Below are positions 18,125-25,928 of a DNA stretch of 39,394 nt, piece after piece. Origin of the DNA: Candidatus Methanomethylophilaceae archaeon (GTDB taxonomy: Archaea > Thermoplasmatota > Thermoplasmata > Methanomassiliicoccales > Methanomethylophilaceae); contig JALNYB010000005.1 in assembly GCA_023230065.1 (NCBI GenBank), forward strand, positions 1 through 39,394, written 5' to 3'. The notes under the pieces are model-generated. The model searched no databases and was not told the DNA's origin. It saw nothing but the letters and a program-made list of their open reading frames with translations. Within the stretch, counting starts at the first letter, position 1. Each line of letters begins with the position of its first letter. A program made the position numbers and the translations under genes.

Positions 18125-18197
18125 CGCCCTGGACGGAATTCGAATCCGTGTCGAAGCCTCGACAGGGCTTCATGATAGGCCACTACACTACCAGGGC
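18125..18197 (-). tRNA. tRNA-Asp (anticodon GTC)
   Basis: A 73-nt cloverleaf on the minus strand. The acceptor stem GCCCTGG pairs with CCAGGGC and the discriminator is G73, as expected for tRNA-Asp. The anticodon loop CTGTCGA gives anticodon GTC (plus positions 18161-18163), closed by an AAGCC/GGCTT stem. The T arm is ACGGA-TTCGAAT-TCCGT. The CCA end is not encoded. No intron is seen. Confidence 0.97.
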
Positions 18198-18220
18198 AAC
18201 ATATCTTGGTATTGAGCGGT

Positions 18221-18229
18221 AATATTTAA
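18221..18229 (-). promoter_or_regulatory. Putative box A for tRNA-Asp
   Basis: On the minus strand TTAAATATT lies 24-32 nt upstream of the tRNA 5' end, the expected place for an archaeal TATA box driving a tRNA gene. Confidence 0.55.
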
Positions 18230-18313
18230 TGGTTGTTTTTATGAAGTTGCCATTTCTATGTAAAGTACGGAAAAAGGTTATCATACTTCCACGTATATGG
18301 CGTGTTTGATAAC

Positions 18314-19168
18314 ATGGCAACCTCAACAGTCGGAGAATACATGATCAGGGATGTTCAGTATGTTACCCCAGACATGACCATCATGCAGGTCAGAGATAAG
18401 ATCATAAATTCTAATTTTCACGGTTTCCCAATTGTTGAAAACGGTTACCTTTTGGGATATGTGACGGCAAAGGAATTGCTGAAGCACATTAAAAATCCCG
18501 GAGCTAAGATGAGAGAGGTCATGAATCGCGGTACTCTGTGTGCAATTCCTTCAATGTCCATAGATGATGCTACGCGTATTCTTTTCAGATATGGGCTGAG
18601 GAATCTTCCAGTCGTAGATGAGGATAAGAAATTAGTTGGTATAATCTCAAATATCGATATCGTAAGATCTCAGATCGAGAAGTCTAGGCCCGGAAAGGTC
18701 ATGACCGTCAAAAGCTTCATGGAACAGCAGAATGGCATCAGGCTGAGAGTATCTAATCAGGAGATCCCTGTAGATGAGGTCATACCCACTCAGAAAGAGG
18801 TCTACATGGATGAGCTGATAGGAAGGCAGTATGAGATCAAGAGAGGTCTCAACGAGCCTCTAATAGTCATCAAAAGGCTGAACGGTTATCTGTGTGTAGA
18901 TGGTCACCACAGGATCATGGCGGCTAAGAGAATGGGGTTGAAGACTTTCAAAGCAATAGTCCTCGAGCCTAACAATATGAACGTCATATTAGGATTGGAG
19001 AGAACCGCCGAGAAGTGGGGATTGCATACTTTGGATGACGTGAAGATCATCGAAGGTGCAAAGCATCCGTTCATGGAGATCACAACAATGTTGCTTCCTC
19101 AGGAACAGGCTGACGGACTCAATGAAAGGCTTATCGACAGCAATAAGGCAAATGCTCCGGACAGCTGA
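18314..19168 (+). CDS. CBS-domain pair fused to a ParB/Srx-like domain
   Basis: A 284-aa cytosolic protein. The N-terminal half holds two CBS motifs (VGEYMIRDVQYVTPDMTI to GYVTAKELLKHI, and MREVMNRGTLCAIPSMSIDD to LVGIISNIDIVRSQI) that should bind an adenine nucleotide. The C-terminal half resembles a ParB/sulfiredoxin-like fold: DEVIPTQKEVYMDEL, EPLIVIKRLNGYLCVDGHHR and IMAAKRMGLKTFKAIVLE, with the ParB-type GxHR signature present as DGHHR. ParB-type domains can be CTPases, nucleases or kinases; which applies here is unknown. I chose the ATG at 18314 over an in-frame GTG at 18302. It stands alone as a transcription unit, divergent from tRNA-Asp. Confidence 0.85.
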   Translation: MATSTVGEYMIRDVQYVTPDMTIMQVRDKIINSNFHGFPIVENGYLLGYVTAKELLKHIKNPGAKMREVMNRGTLCAIPSMSIDDATRILFRYGLRNLPVVDEDKKLVGIISNIDIVRSQIEKSRPGKVMTVKSFMEQQNGIRLRVSNQEIPVDEVIPTQKEVYMDELIGRQYEIKRGLNEPLIVIKRLNGYLCVDGHHRIMAAKRMGLKTFKAIVLEPNNMNVILGLERTAEKWGLHTLDDVKIIEGAKHPFMEITTMLLPQEQADGLNERLIDSNKANAPDS

Positions 19169-19454
19169 ATCTGAAATATTCTTCTTGTTTACATTGAGAG
19201 CTTATGGTTAAAATAATATTTTTTGAGATCAGGCTTTGTATTCCGGAAATATCTAATGACTTTTTAAGTATTGTAGAGTACAGATAGATGATACATGCTC
19301 GTTTGGTTTATTGATTGTAAATCATTGAAATTGTATTTCAAAATATATTTCTATTGAAAAAAGTCAGGCGATAAGGAAAAGATTGTAGTATGTTTATCAC
19401 AATTGTACAAAAATTATACTAAAAGATTATATTATTATTGGCGATAATATAGTT

Positions 19455-20243
19455 ATGAACATTGTGAACGACGAACAACTTCTCATCACAGTATATCCCG
19501 GGTATACTAAAACAGGAGAACCAGAAGGATTCGAATCAATCGAGATTCGTCCTGGCGACATAATAACCATTGTAGGGCCTACAGGATCAGGTAAAACAGC
19601 GTTTATCAATGATATAGAGGTATTTGCACAGAGAGATACGGTCACTGGACGAAATGTCACAGTAAACGGCGGGGTACCACCCGAAAGTTTTGTGCGCGAT
19701 CCCGCGAATAAACCCATAGCAATGATAACTCAGAATACTAAATGTCTTGCAGATCTTACGGTTGATGAATTTCTCGACATGCATATAATTGCCAGGAATA
19801 ACAAGGAATGTAATACATGTGAGAAAACGATCGAGTTGGCAAACAGATTCATGGGTGAAAAAATTCGTGGTGAGGTAAGAATATCTGCACTTTCAGGGGG
19901 ACAAACACGTTCCTTGATGATCGCAGATGCAGTGATCATATCACAAGCTCCCATACTTCTTCTGGACGAGATCGAAAATGCAGGGATCTTCAAAGAAGAG
20001 GTAGTGAATCATCTTAAAAAATTGAATAAAGCAGTATTATTCGTGACTCACGATCCATATATAGCATTACTTTCAGACCGCAGGATAGTTATGAGGAACG
20101 GAGAGGTTACGGCTGTGTTGGAACCAGGTGATTCAGAAAAAGAATTTCTGATGAAAGTGTCTCAGATAGATCATACATTATCAGAGATCCGTGAGAGGAT
20201 CAGAGTGGGAGAAGTATTGGGAGGAGTTGCATTTGGCAGTTAA
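19455..20243 (+). CDS. ABC-type ATPase in the coenzyme M cluster, no membrane partner
   Basis: A 262-aa soluble ABC ATPase. It shows Walker A GPTGSGKT (residues 41-48), Q-loop Q93, signature ALSGGQTRS (about 145-153), Walker B ILLLDE (167-172) and H-loop H199 (VTHD). The spacing is ABC-like, but no permease gene is nearby. Instead it is the first gene of a unit with a GTPase, Fe-S protein, DUF39-ferredoxin, cysteate synthase and ComDE. It overlaps the GTPase start by 11 nt. By analogy with SufC or the McrA-activation A2 protein it may drive assembly or activation of a metalloenzyme rather than transport; this is inference. An AT-rich leader (about 19420-19450) probably holds the promoter. Confidence 0.85.
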   Translation: MNIVNDEQLLITVYPGYTKTGEPEGFESIEIRPGDIITIVGPTGSGKTAFINDIEVFAQRDTVTGRNVTVNGGVPPESFVRDPANKPIAMITQNTKCLADLTVDEFLDMHIIARNNKECNTCEKTIELANRFMGEKIRGEVRISALSGGQTRSLMIADAVIISQAPILLLDEIENAGIFKEEVVNHLKKLNKAVLFVTHDPYIALLSDRRIVMRNGEVTAVLEPGDSEKEFLMKVSQIDHTLSEIRERIRVGEVLGGVAFGS

Positions 20244-20949
20244 GCTGATAGTCATAGCAGGTCCGCCTAGCGTAGGTAAGACTGCGGTCGTAAAACAGAT
20301 AATAAAGCATATCAAAAGAAACAATGGAGCGCCCGCGTATCTGAAAGTAGATGTCGTAGTTGCTTTCGAAGACATAGAGCTGAAAGAAGAATACAACATT
20401 CCGACAAAGAAGGTCTATTCCGGAGACCTGTGTCCAGATCACATGGGGATCATGGTTATCAGAGATGCCATGGAATGGGCTGAGAAAGAGGGTGCAGACA
20501 CGTTGATATATGAAAGTGCGGGACTCTGTCTGCGTTGCACACCATATATATCCGATTCATTGGGAATTTGCGTAATATCGGCGGTTTTCGGTACACATGC
20601 ACCATTAAAGATGGCACCGATGATAGGATTGTCTGATGTTGTTGTGGTTACAAAAACAGATCTCATATCTCAGGCAGAAAAAGAGGTATTCAGGGAGCAG
20701 ATAAGAAAAGTATCTCCTGAGTTGGATATAATAGAAACCAATGCAATACAGGGGACAGGGATGCAGTATCTGATGAAAGTGATAGATATGCAGAAACCCA
20801 TGGATGATCTGAATCACGCTATGCTCAGAGGCATTCCGCCGTTGGGCGTATGTACGATCTGTGTTGGAAAAAAAGAGATCGGATGGCAAAATCATTTTGG
20901 AGTCATTAGGAGGTTGGAAGATGACGACAACATTTACCGCGGAGAATGA
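20233..20949 (+). CDS. HypB/CobW-like (SIMIBI) GTPase with two CxxC motifs
   Basis: A 238-aa P-loop NTPase. GPPSVGKT (10-17) is the Walker A motif and VVVTKTD (about 137-143) the guanine-specificity motif. A conserved-looking IYESAGLCLRC (92-102) follows the second strand, as in metallochaperone GTPases such as HypB, UreG and CobW. C99-x2-C102 and C207-x2-C210 could bind a metal or an Fe-S cluster. I chose TTG at 20233 because GGGAGGAG lies about 7 nt before it and the P-loop follows directly; an upstream in-frame ATG at 20191 would give a poorly hydrophobic, unconserved-looking extension and a 53-nt overlap. The gene overlaps both neighbours, implying coupling with the ABC ATPase and Fe-S protein. 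Confidence 0.82.
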   Translation: MAVKLIVIAGPPSVGKTAVVKQIIKHIKRNNGAPAYLKVDVVVAFEDIELKEEYNIPTKKVYSGDLCPDHMGIMVIRDAMEWAEKEGADTLIYESAGLCLRCTPYISDSLGICVISAVFGTHAPLKMAPMIGLSDVVVVTKTDLISQAEKEVFREQIRKVSPELDIIETNAIQGTGMQYLMKVIDMQKPMDDLNHAMLRGIPPLGVCTICVGKKEIGWQNHFGVIRRLEDDDNIYRGE

Positions 20950-21571
20950 TTTCATCCTTCCAGGAAGAAATTGTGGTGCATGTGGTAAGAGAACCTGTGA
21001 AGATTTTTCTAATGCCGTCAAAGAAGGTGTTTCTAATATTCACGATTGTCCATTTTATATTCCAGTTTCAAATAAAGTCAAAGACAGTAACGTTGAGTCT
21101 GCAGTGTATTCTGGTGTAGATGTGGTGGGCCAAAAGTATGATTTTTGGCTGGCTCCAATCCCAGGGGAGATATCTGCAAGAAAAATAATATTGCCTTATA
21201 GGCCGGATCTTGTAGAAAAATGGGACATACAAAAAGGGGATATTGTTACAGGAAGGCCGTCCGGTGCAGGCTGTCCTGTACAGCATGTGATAAAGGTCCT
21301 AGATGCAAATCCGATCACCGGCGTCATAACGGGATTTGTGGTGGGGCCGTCTTATGCCAGGAACCATGATGTCAAGGATGTCATGGAATATCATATGCTG
21401 GGGTTTGAAGGAAGAGCTATGGTTTTGGGTGATGCACCCCAATTCGGTAAACGTTATAGTTTTCTACCCGGGTTTTGTATGATGGGCAGAGCCCATACTG
21501 GATTGGTGAATACAATAATAGGCAAACCTTGGGGCCTTCAAGTGAGGATAGAAGGCATCGTGATAATGTGA
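20921..21571 (+). CDS. Small 4Fe-4S protein of the coenzyme M cluster
   Basis: A 216-aa protein whose N-terminus has the four-cysteine pattern C18-x2-C21-x4-C26-x16-C43 (NCGACGKRTCEDF, then DCPFYIP). This resembles the Fe-S domain of the corrinoid/acetyl-CoA synthase proteins (PF04060-like). The remainder (about 60-216) is globular with GRPSGAGCPVQHVIKV and a late cysteine in LPGFCMMGRAH. The ATG at 20921 is supported by GGAGG eight nt upstream (20909-20913); the gene overlaps the GTPase end by 29 nt. The DUF39 gene follows after 9 nt. I infer a partner of the DUF39 protein, possibly as electron or sulfur carrier. I know of no assigned function. Confidence 0.78.
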   Translation: MTTTFTAENDFILPGRNCGACGKRTCEDFSNAVKEGVSNIHDCPFYIPVSNKVKDSNVESAVYSGVDVVGQKYDFWLAPIPGEISARKIILPYRPDLVEKWDIQKGDIVTGRPSGAGCPVQHVIKVLDANPITGVITGFVVGPSYARNHDVKDVMEYHMLGFEGRAMVLGDAPQFGKRYSFLPGFCMMGRAHTGLVNTIIGKPWGLQVRIEGIVIM

Positions 21572-21580
21572 GGTATTCGG

Positions 21581-22816
21581 ATGAAGACTTTAGCAGATGT
21601 AGATCAAAAGATAAAGGACAGAAAGGCCAAAGTGTACACAGCTATGGAATTCAAGAGGCTAGCTGAGAACGAAGGCACGATCTCGGAAGACGATGTTGAT
21701 GTTGTTACCTGCGGTACATTCGGAGTGATGTCGGGGACCATGGCAGTAATGACGGTTCCTGTAGCAGATCCCGGGGTTTTTAAAAAAGCTGACAGCATAA
21801 CTTTGAATGGCGTTCCAGGCAATGTAGGTCCATGTCCAAACGAATCATTGGGAATCGTGGATTGTACGGTAAACGGAACTGCAAGGAGAGATCATGATTA
21901 TTGCGGGGGCCATCTTTTCAGAGATCTCGTAAGAGGCGATAGTATCGAGGTTGTTGTTTTTTCCGAAGGAGTCGAGTATAGAAGAACTGTAACTTTGAAA
22001 GATCTGCCTACTGCCAAAATAATATTGATACGCGGTGCATTCCGGAATTATACTGGATTTGTTAATCCTTCTAAAAATAATGTGAAAACTATATTTTCCG
22101 GTCCGCAAGGATTGCAAGGAGATTTTGCTGCAGCGTCTGTTAGCGGATGCGGAGAGATAAATCCAATTCAAAACGATCCTGACTTAAGATTTCTAAAATC
22201 GGGGTATCCTGTTATGATCAACGGATCATGTGGGATCATCATGGGAACCGGTACTCGAAGTACTTCTAAAAAACCCAATCTTTTCGCATGTGCAGACATG
22301 AAGGGTATGGATCATACGATGATGGGTGGTTTTATAACATCAGAAGGGGCAGAGTGTTTGACGTCCGTAGGTGTAGTGATACCAGCGATAGACGGAATAT
22401 CGATCAAAGATCTTTCTGTAAGGGATGCAGATGTCGATCTACCGGTTGCCGATGTACGCGATCGTATACCGAGAGATAGCGATAATTACGGTTCAGTGTG
22501 GAATGCCGGCAATACACGCGTGGTGTTCGATAAAGATCTTTGTATTCATTGTAAAAAATGTTCTGCGGACATCAACTGTCCTGTAGAAGCATCACCTTCA
22601 AGGGGTATTTTGAATAATACCAAGTGTATTTCCTGTGGGTCGTGTGTATCTACTTGTGTAGGAAAGGCATTCTTCTGCGATCTGGGTTCATTGAACTATG
22701 TCGGAGAGAATGTTCCGATAAAGATCAGACAGTCTTCCAGGGCCAAAGCTGAGCAGTTATGCATGGAACTAAAGAAAAGAGTGGAGATCGGAAATTGGAA
22801 TTTGAGAGGTGATTAA
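21581..22816 (+). CDS. DUF39/COG1900 protein with C-terminal ferredoxin (methanogenesis marker 16 type)
   Basis: A 411-aa protein. Residues 1-310 are DUF39-like: VVTCGTFGVMSGT (C44), VGPCPNESLG (C85), DYCGGHLFRDLVRGD (C108) and MINGSCGIIMGTGTRST (C217). A two-cluster ferredoxin module follows with C321-C324-C327-C333 and C349-C352-C355-C359. COG1900 relatives, such as M. acetivorans MA1821, form homocysteine from aspartate semialdehyde and sulfide through cysteine persulfides. C44 sits in the motif I would equate with their reactive cysteine. Placed directly before cysteate synthase and comDE, this paralogue is the best candidate for thiolating sulfoacetaldehyde to coenzyme M. A GAGGT site precedes the ATG. 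Family confident; reaction inferred. Confidence 0.88.
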   Translation: MKTLADVDQKIKDRKAKVYTAMEFKRLAENEGTISEDDVDVVTCGTFGVMSGTMAVMTVPVADPGVFKKADSITLNGVPGNVGPCPNESLGIVDCTVNGTARRDHDYCGGHLFRDLVRGDSIEVVVFSEGVEYRRTVTLKDLPTAKIILIRGAFRNYTGFVNPSKNNVKTIFSGPQGLQGDFAAASVSGCGEINPIQNDPDLRFLKSGYPVMINGSCGIIMGTGTRSTSKKPNLFACADMKGMDHTMMGGFITSEGAECLTSVGVVIPAIDGISIKDLSVRDADVDLPVADVRDRIPRDSDNYGSVWNAGNTRVVFDKDLCIHCKKCSADINCPVEASPSRGILNNTKCISCGSCVSTCVGKAFFCDLGSLNYVGENVPIKIRQSSRAKAEQLCMELKKRVEIGNWNLRGD

Positions 22817-24067
22817 GTGGGAGCATATACGCTTAGATGTTTGGAAGGTGGGCACATAGTACATGACGAATTCAGTCTCATGTGCGAACAGGGGCACAAA
22901 GGATTATTGAGATCCGAGTATGCAAAAAAAAAGTTGGACATTATCGACTGCAAGAGTCTGTTCAGATTTTATGATTGGTTGCCCGTTCACTCTACCGTCA
23001 AATCCGATTCAGCACCTGTCGTGTTCAGAAACGAGGCGATGGCAAAAGAATTAGGTCTCGAGGATCTATGGATAGGATTTACTGGATATTATCCAGAACG
23101 TGGAGCATATGCTAAATCCTGTACATTCAAAGAATTGGAGGCCCTTCCAACATTTGCTAGATTGAAGGATATGGGTAAAAATGTCATTTCATTGGCATCA
23201 GCAGGTAATACCGCTAGAGCATTTGCGCAGGTAGCGGAAGACACAGGTAACAAAGTAATCATAGTAGTTCCAAAGAAATCTGCGGATAGGATCAAAGTTA
23301 CAGAAGACACTGGAAAAACCAAGCTGATAACCGTTGATGGAGATTATACAGATGCGATAAGGATTTCCGATCGTATTGCTAAAATGGGAGTTTCAGTCTC
23401 CGAAGGCGGTGCCAGAAATGTGGCCAGAAGAGACGGCATGGGTACAGTCATGCTTCAAGCAGCTATAACTGCAGGTAAGATCCCCGATTATTATTTCCAA
23501 GGAGTAGGAAGCGGTACTGGGGCGATATCTGCATGGGAAGCGTCCATGAGACTCAATGGTGACGGGAGATTTGGTTCGAATCTACCAGAATTACATTTGG
23601 CACAGAATATACCTTTTACGCCAATGGCCAAGGCATGGGGTGAAGGAAGAAGATCGATCATCGATGAAGATCTTCCTAAGGATAAAGGATACATTGACGA
23701 GGTCTATGCGGATGTTCTGACAAATCGCACCCCACCTTATGGAATGGCGGGCGGTGTTTTCGATGCAATGACTGCATGCAAGGGAAGATTCTATGAGGTT
23801 TCAAGAGAAGCTGCAACAGATGCAGAGAAGTTTTGGTGTTCATTCGAGGATGTTAGGCCGGATCCCGCTGCATCTGTCGCGTTTGCTGCTTTGATGAACG
23901 CTGTTGAAGAATGCAAGATCGATTCAAAAAAGAAAGTATTCGTAAATATGACAGGAGGAGGATTGGAGCGTGCCATAAAAGAACTGTCTATGGTTTCAGT
24001 AAAACCCACGTCATCAATAAAGACGGATATAACAGATGAAGAATTGAGAGGGATTGTAAATGAATGA
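22817..24067 (+). CDS. Cysteate synthase (threonine synthase-like PLP enzyme)
   Basis: Predicted to replace the phosphate of O-phospho-L-serine with sulfite, giving L-cysteate, the first committed step of the threonine-synthase-type coenzyme M route. The 416-aa fold-type II PLP enzyme has the lysine region YAKSCTFKELEA (K100 or K105), the substrate loop SLASAGNTARAFA and the glycine-rich GVGSGTGAIS phosphate site. N-terminal cysteines (C8, C23) resemble the zinc-ribbon-like start of the archaeal threonine synthase/cysteate synthase group. A GTG start directly follows the upstream stop and is backed by GAGGTGATT five nt before it. True threonine synthase is the alternative. The comDE neighbour, overlapping by 8 nt, argues strongly for cysteate. 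Confidence 0.9.
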   Translation: MGAYTLRCLEGGHIVHDEFSLMCEQGHKGLLRSEYAKKKLDIIDCKSLFRFYDWLPVHSTVKSDSAPVVFRNEAMAKELGLEDLWIGFTGYYPERGAYAKSCTFKELEALPTFARLKDMGKNVISLASAGNTARAFAQVAEDTGNKVIIVVPKKSADRIKVTEDTGKTKLITVDGDYTDAIRISDRIAKMGVSVSEGGARNVARRDGMGTVMLQAAITAGKIPDYYFQGVGSGTGAISAWEASMRLNGDGRFGSNLPELHLAQNIPFTPMAKAWGEGRRSIIDEDLPKDKGYIDEVYADVLTNRTPPYGMAGGVFDAMTACKGRFYEVSREAATDAEKFWCSFEDVRPDPAASVAFAALMNAVEECKIDSKKKVFVNMTGGGLERAIKELSMVSVKPTSSIKTDITDEELRGIVNE

Positions 24068-25166
24068 GATTGCAGTTATAGATCAACTCAAGAGTTGTGG
24101 GATAGATGTGGTCTTGAGTTTACCCTGTGATAAAAACAAGGCATTCACATCAGAATTGTATAATTATTTTTCTGTTGTGGATTTGACCAGAGAGGAAGAC
24201 GGTGTTGGCATCAGTGCAGGATTAGCACTGACCAAACGTAAATTCGTGATGTCTATCCAAAGTTCAGGCATAGGCAACATGGTCAATGCTATGCTTTCTT
24301 TGACGAGAGTGTACTCCCTTCCGTTACCGATCCTGGCAAGTTGGAGAGGGGTTCAGAACGAATCTATAGAGGCACAGGTGCCATTCAATTCAAGAATATT
24401 GGGTTTGCTTGACAATTATGACATTGGTTATACGATAATAACAGATGAAGCAGATATTCCGAAGATAGCCGATGCTATATCCGAGGCATATGCGAATAAT
24501 GAGATCCATGTGATTTTAATAAAACCAGGTTTGTGGGGAGCATCAGCAGATACAAACATAGATTATCCAGAAAGAAAAGCTAGTATGTCTCTGAATATTT
24601 CGCGTGAATATCCTCAACCAGTTATGAAACGTCTGGATGCAATAAGATGTTTGATGTCAAATATTGATGATGATACCGCAGTTGTATCTAATATCGGAGT
24701 ACCTTCAAAAGAGGTTTATGCAGTAATGGATCGTTCATTGAATTTCTATATGCTTGGAAGTTACACACAGGCAACGCCGATTGGCATCGGGATTGCATTG
24801 GGAACAGATAGACACGTATGTGTCATAGACGGAGATGGAAGTCTATTGGGGTCTTCTGTACTGCCTGTTCTCGCATCTTTGAATTTAAAGAATCTCACGA
24901 TAATATGTTTAGATAACGGGACATTTGGATCCACCGGCAATCAAATGAATCAGGCGTATTCTGTTTCTAATATAGAATTTATGGCCAGGGCTTGCGGTAT
25001 CGCAGACACGGTATCTGCATCAACTGAAAACGAGATCGATGACGTTATGAAAGAATATCATGAGTTCATCCATATAAGGATCGCACCAGGGAATTCATTA
25101 TCCAAGAATCTATTATTGTCTGCATCAGATATCAAAGAAAGGTTCATGTCTAGCATTATAAGGTAA
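24060..25166 (+). CDS. comDE: Sulfopyruvate decarboxylase, fused alpha and beta (ComDE)
   Basis: Predicted TPP enzyme that decarboxylates sulfopyruvate to sulfoacetaldehyde for coenzyme M. One 368-aa chain joins both subunits. The N-terminal pyrimidine-binding half (ComD-like; DVVLSLPCDKNKAFTSEL, then REEDGVGISAGLALTK with the catalytic-type Glu) ends near residue 170. The C-terminal PP-binding half (ComE-like) has the GDGS...N motif (VCVIDGDGSLLGS to ICLDNGTFGSTGNQ, about 255-300). Fused ComDE is known in Methanosarcina. The ATG overlaps the cysteate synthase stop by 8 nt. An aminotransferase converting cysteate to sulfopyruvate must come from elsewhere. Its 3' end overlaps the convergent COG2122 gene by 11 nt. 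Confidence 0.93.
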   Translation: MNEIAVIDQLKSCGIDVVLSLPCDKNKAFTSELYNYFSVVDLTREEDGVGISAGLALTKRKFVMSIQSSGIGNMVNAMLSLTRVYSLPLPILASWRGVQNESIEAQVPFNSRILGLLDNYDIGYTIITDEADIPKIADAISEAYANNEIHVILIKPGLWGASADTNIDYPERKASMSLNISREYPQPVMKRLDAIRCLMSNIDDDTAVVSNIGVPSKEVYAVMDRSLNFYMLGSYTQATPIGIGIALGTDRHVCVIDGDGSLLGSSVLPVLASLNLKNLTIICLDNGTFGSTGNQMNQAYSVSNIEFMARACGIADTVSASTENEIDDVMKEYHEFIHIRIAPGNSLSKNLLLSASDIKERFMSSIIR

Positions 25167-25884
25167 CCGATATTCTGGTAATTTCGTCGTTATCACAGTT
25201 TTTACGTGATACGATGCGAGGAATGCATCCGCATATCGATACGTGGCCGTCACAAGTTGCAAGACAACCATCTATTCCGTCGATGGATGATATCAGTTCA
25301 GTTGCGAATGCTAAGTCGTCTTGAGATTGTATAAGATTTCCCAGTGCTGTAGCACAGGCATCTGCTAGTATCGGATCAGGTGAGAATACGGTACAGATAT
25401 CGCTATTTCCCAATGATATGGAATGTCCTATGCGGCCAGATGATGAACAAACGCTGTATATTCCAGAGTGAGGGAGGATCTCAAAGACAATATCATCGAT
25501 GTAGGGGTTATTGGAATTCATAGTGATGTACACAGCTTTGGTCGAGATGAATGCAATATCTCCTCCATTATCGATTATGATATTATCCGTGTGTGTATCG
25601 ATTACTGTTTCTAAAGTGTGAGATAATACTGCCCCAGCAACAGACGCCATCGGCCCTACACAGGCACACATTGAAGCTTTGCACATGGATCTTATCAGAG
25701 TATGGTCTTCTATGTTCTCGGGATATGGATCGAATGTTCTACCGAATAACGGGTCAGATCTTATTTTGTTTTCGATGATAGAACGTGCATTTAGGATTGC
25801 AGATTCAATAATATTGATATCAGAATCATCTGCCAGTATCGTAGCAACTGTTTCTCCCACTTCAAAATGAATCTTGACGTTCAT
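25156..25884 (-). CDS. COG2122/UPF0280 protein (ApbE-like fold)
   Basis: A 242-aa protein of the UPF0280 family, distantly like ApbE. It contains ACVGPMASVAGAVLSHTLE, IIIDNGGDIAFIS and SPDPILADACATALGNLIQS, the last matching the ApbE-type AD-x-x-AT region. The M. acetivorans member MA1715 has been linked genetically to efficient sulfide assimilation, alongside the COG1900 homocysteine system. Here the gene runs tail to tail into comDE with an 11-nt overlap, next to a COG1900 paralogue, so a sulfur-trafficking role in coenzyme M formation is plausible. It sits after the ppsA terminator hairpin and probably has its own promoter. The biochemical activity is unknown. Confidence 0.85.
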   Translation of the reverse strand: MNVKIHFEVGETVATILADDSDINIIESAILNARSIIENKIRSDPLFGRTFDPYPENIEDHTLIRSMCKASMCACVGPMASVAGAVLSHTLETVIDTHTDNIIIDNGGDIAFISTKAVYITMNSNNPYIDDIVFEILPHSGIYSVCSSSGRIGHSISLGNSDICTVFSPDPILADACATALGNLIQSQDDLAFATELISSIDGIDGCLATCDGHVSICGCIPRIVSRKNCDNDEITRISVTL

Positions 25885-25898
25885 GAATATAAAAGAGA

Positions 25899-25920
25899 AG
25901 ACAGGGATCTTTCCCTGTCT
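25899..25920 (-). terminator. Hairpin terminator of ppsA
   Basis: AGACAGGGA and TCCCTGTCT form a perfect 9-bp stem with a 4-nt loop, eight bases past the ppsA stop. In the transcribed direction it is followed by T-rich TCTCTTTTATATTC, so it fits an intrinsic terminator. Confidence 0.75.
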
Positions 25921-25928
25921 GTAAGTGT

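Noticed and set aside
20191..20232. ATG at 20191 as start of the GTPase
   Set aside because: It would force a 53-nt overlap with the ABC gene, has no ribosome binding site as good as GGGAGGAG before TTG at 20233, and adds residues unlike a P-loop protein N-terminus.
22817..24067. Threonine synthase
   Set aside because: The fold is shared, but the gene is flanked by a DUF39 marker protein and comDE, with which it overlaps, so cysteate synthase is the better call.
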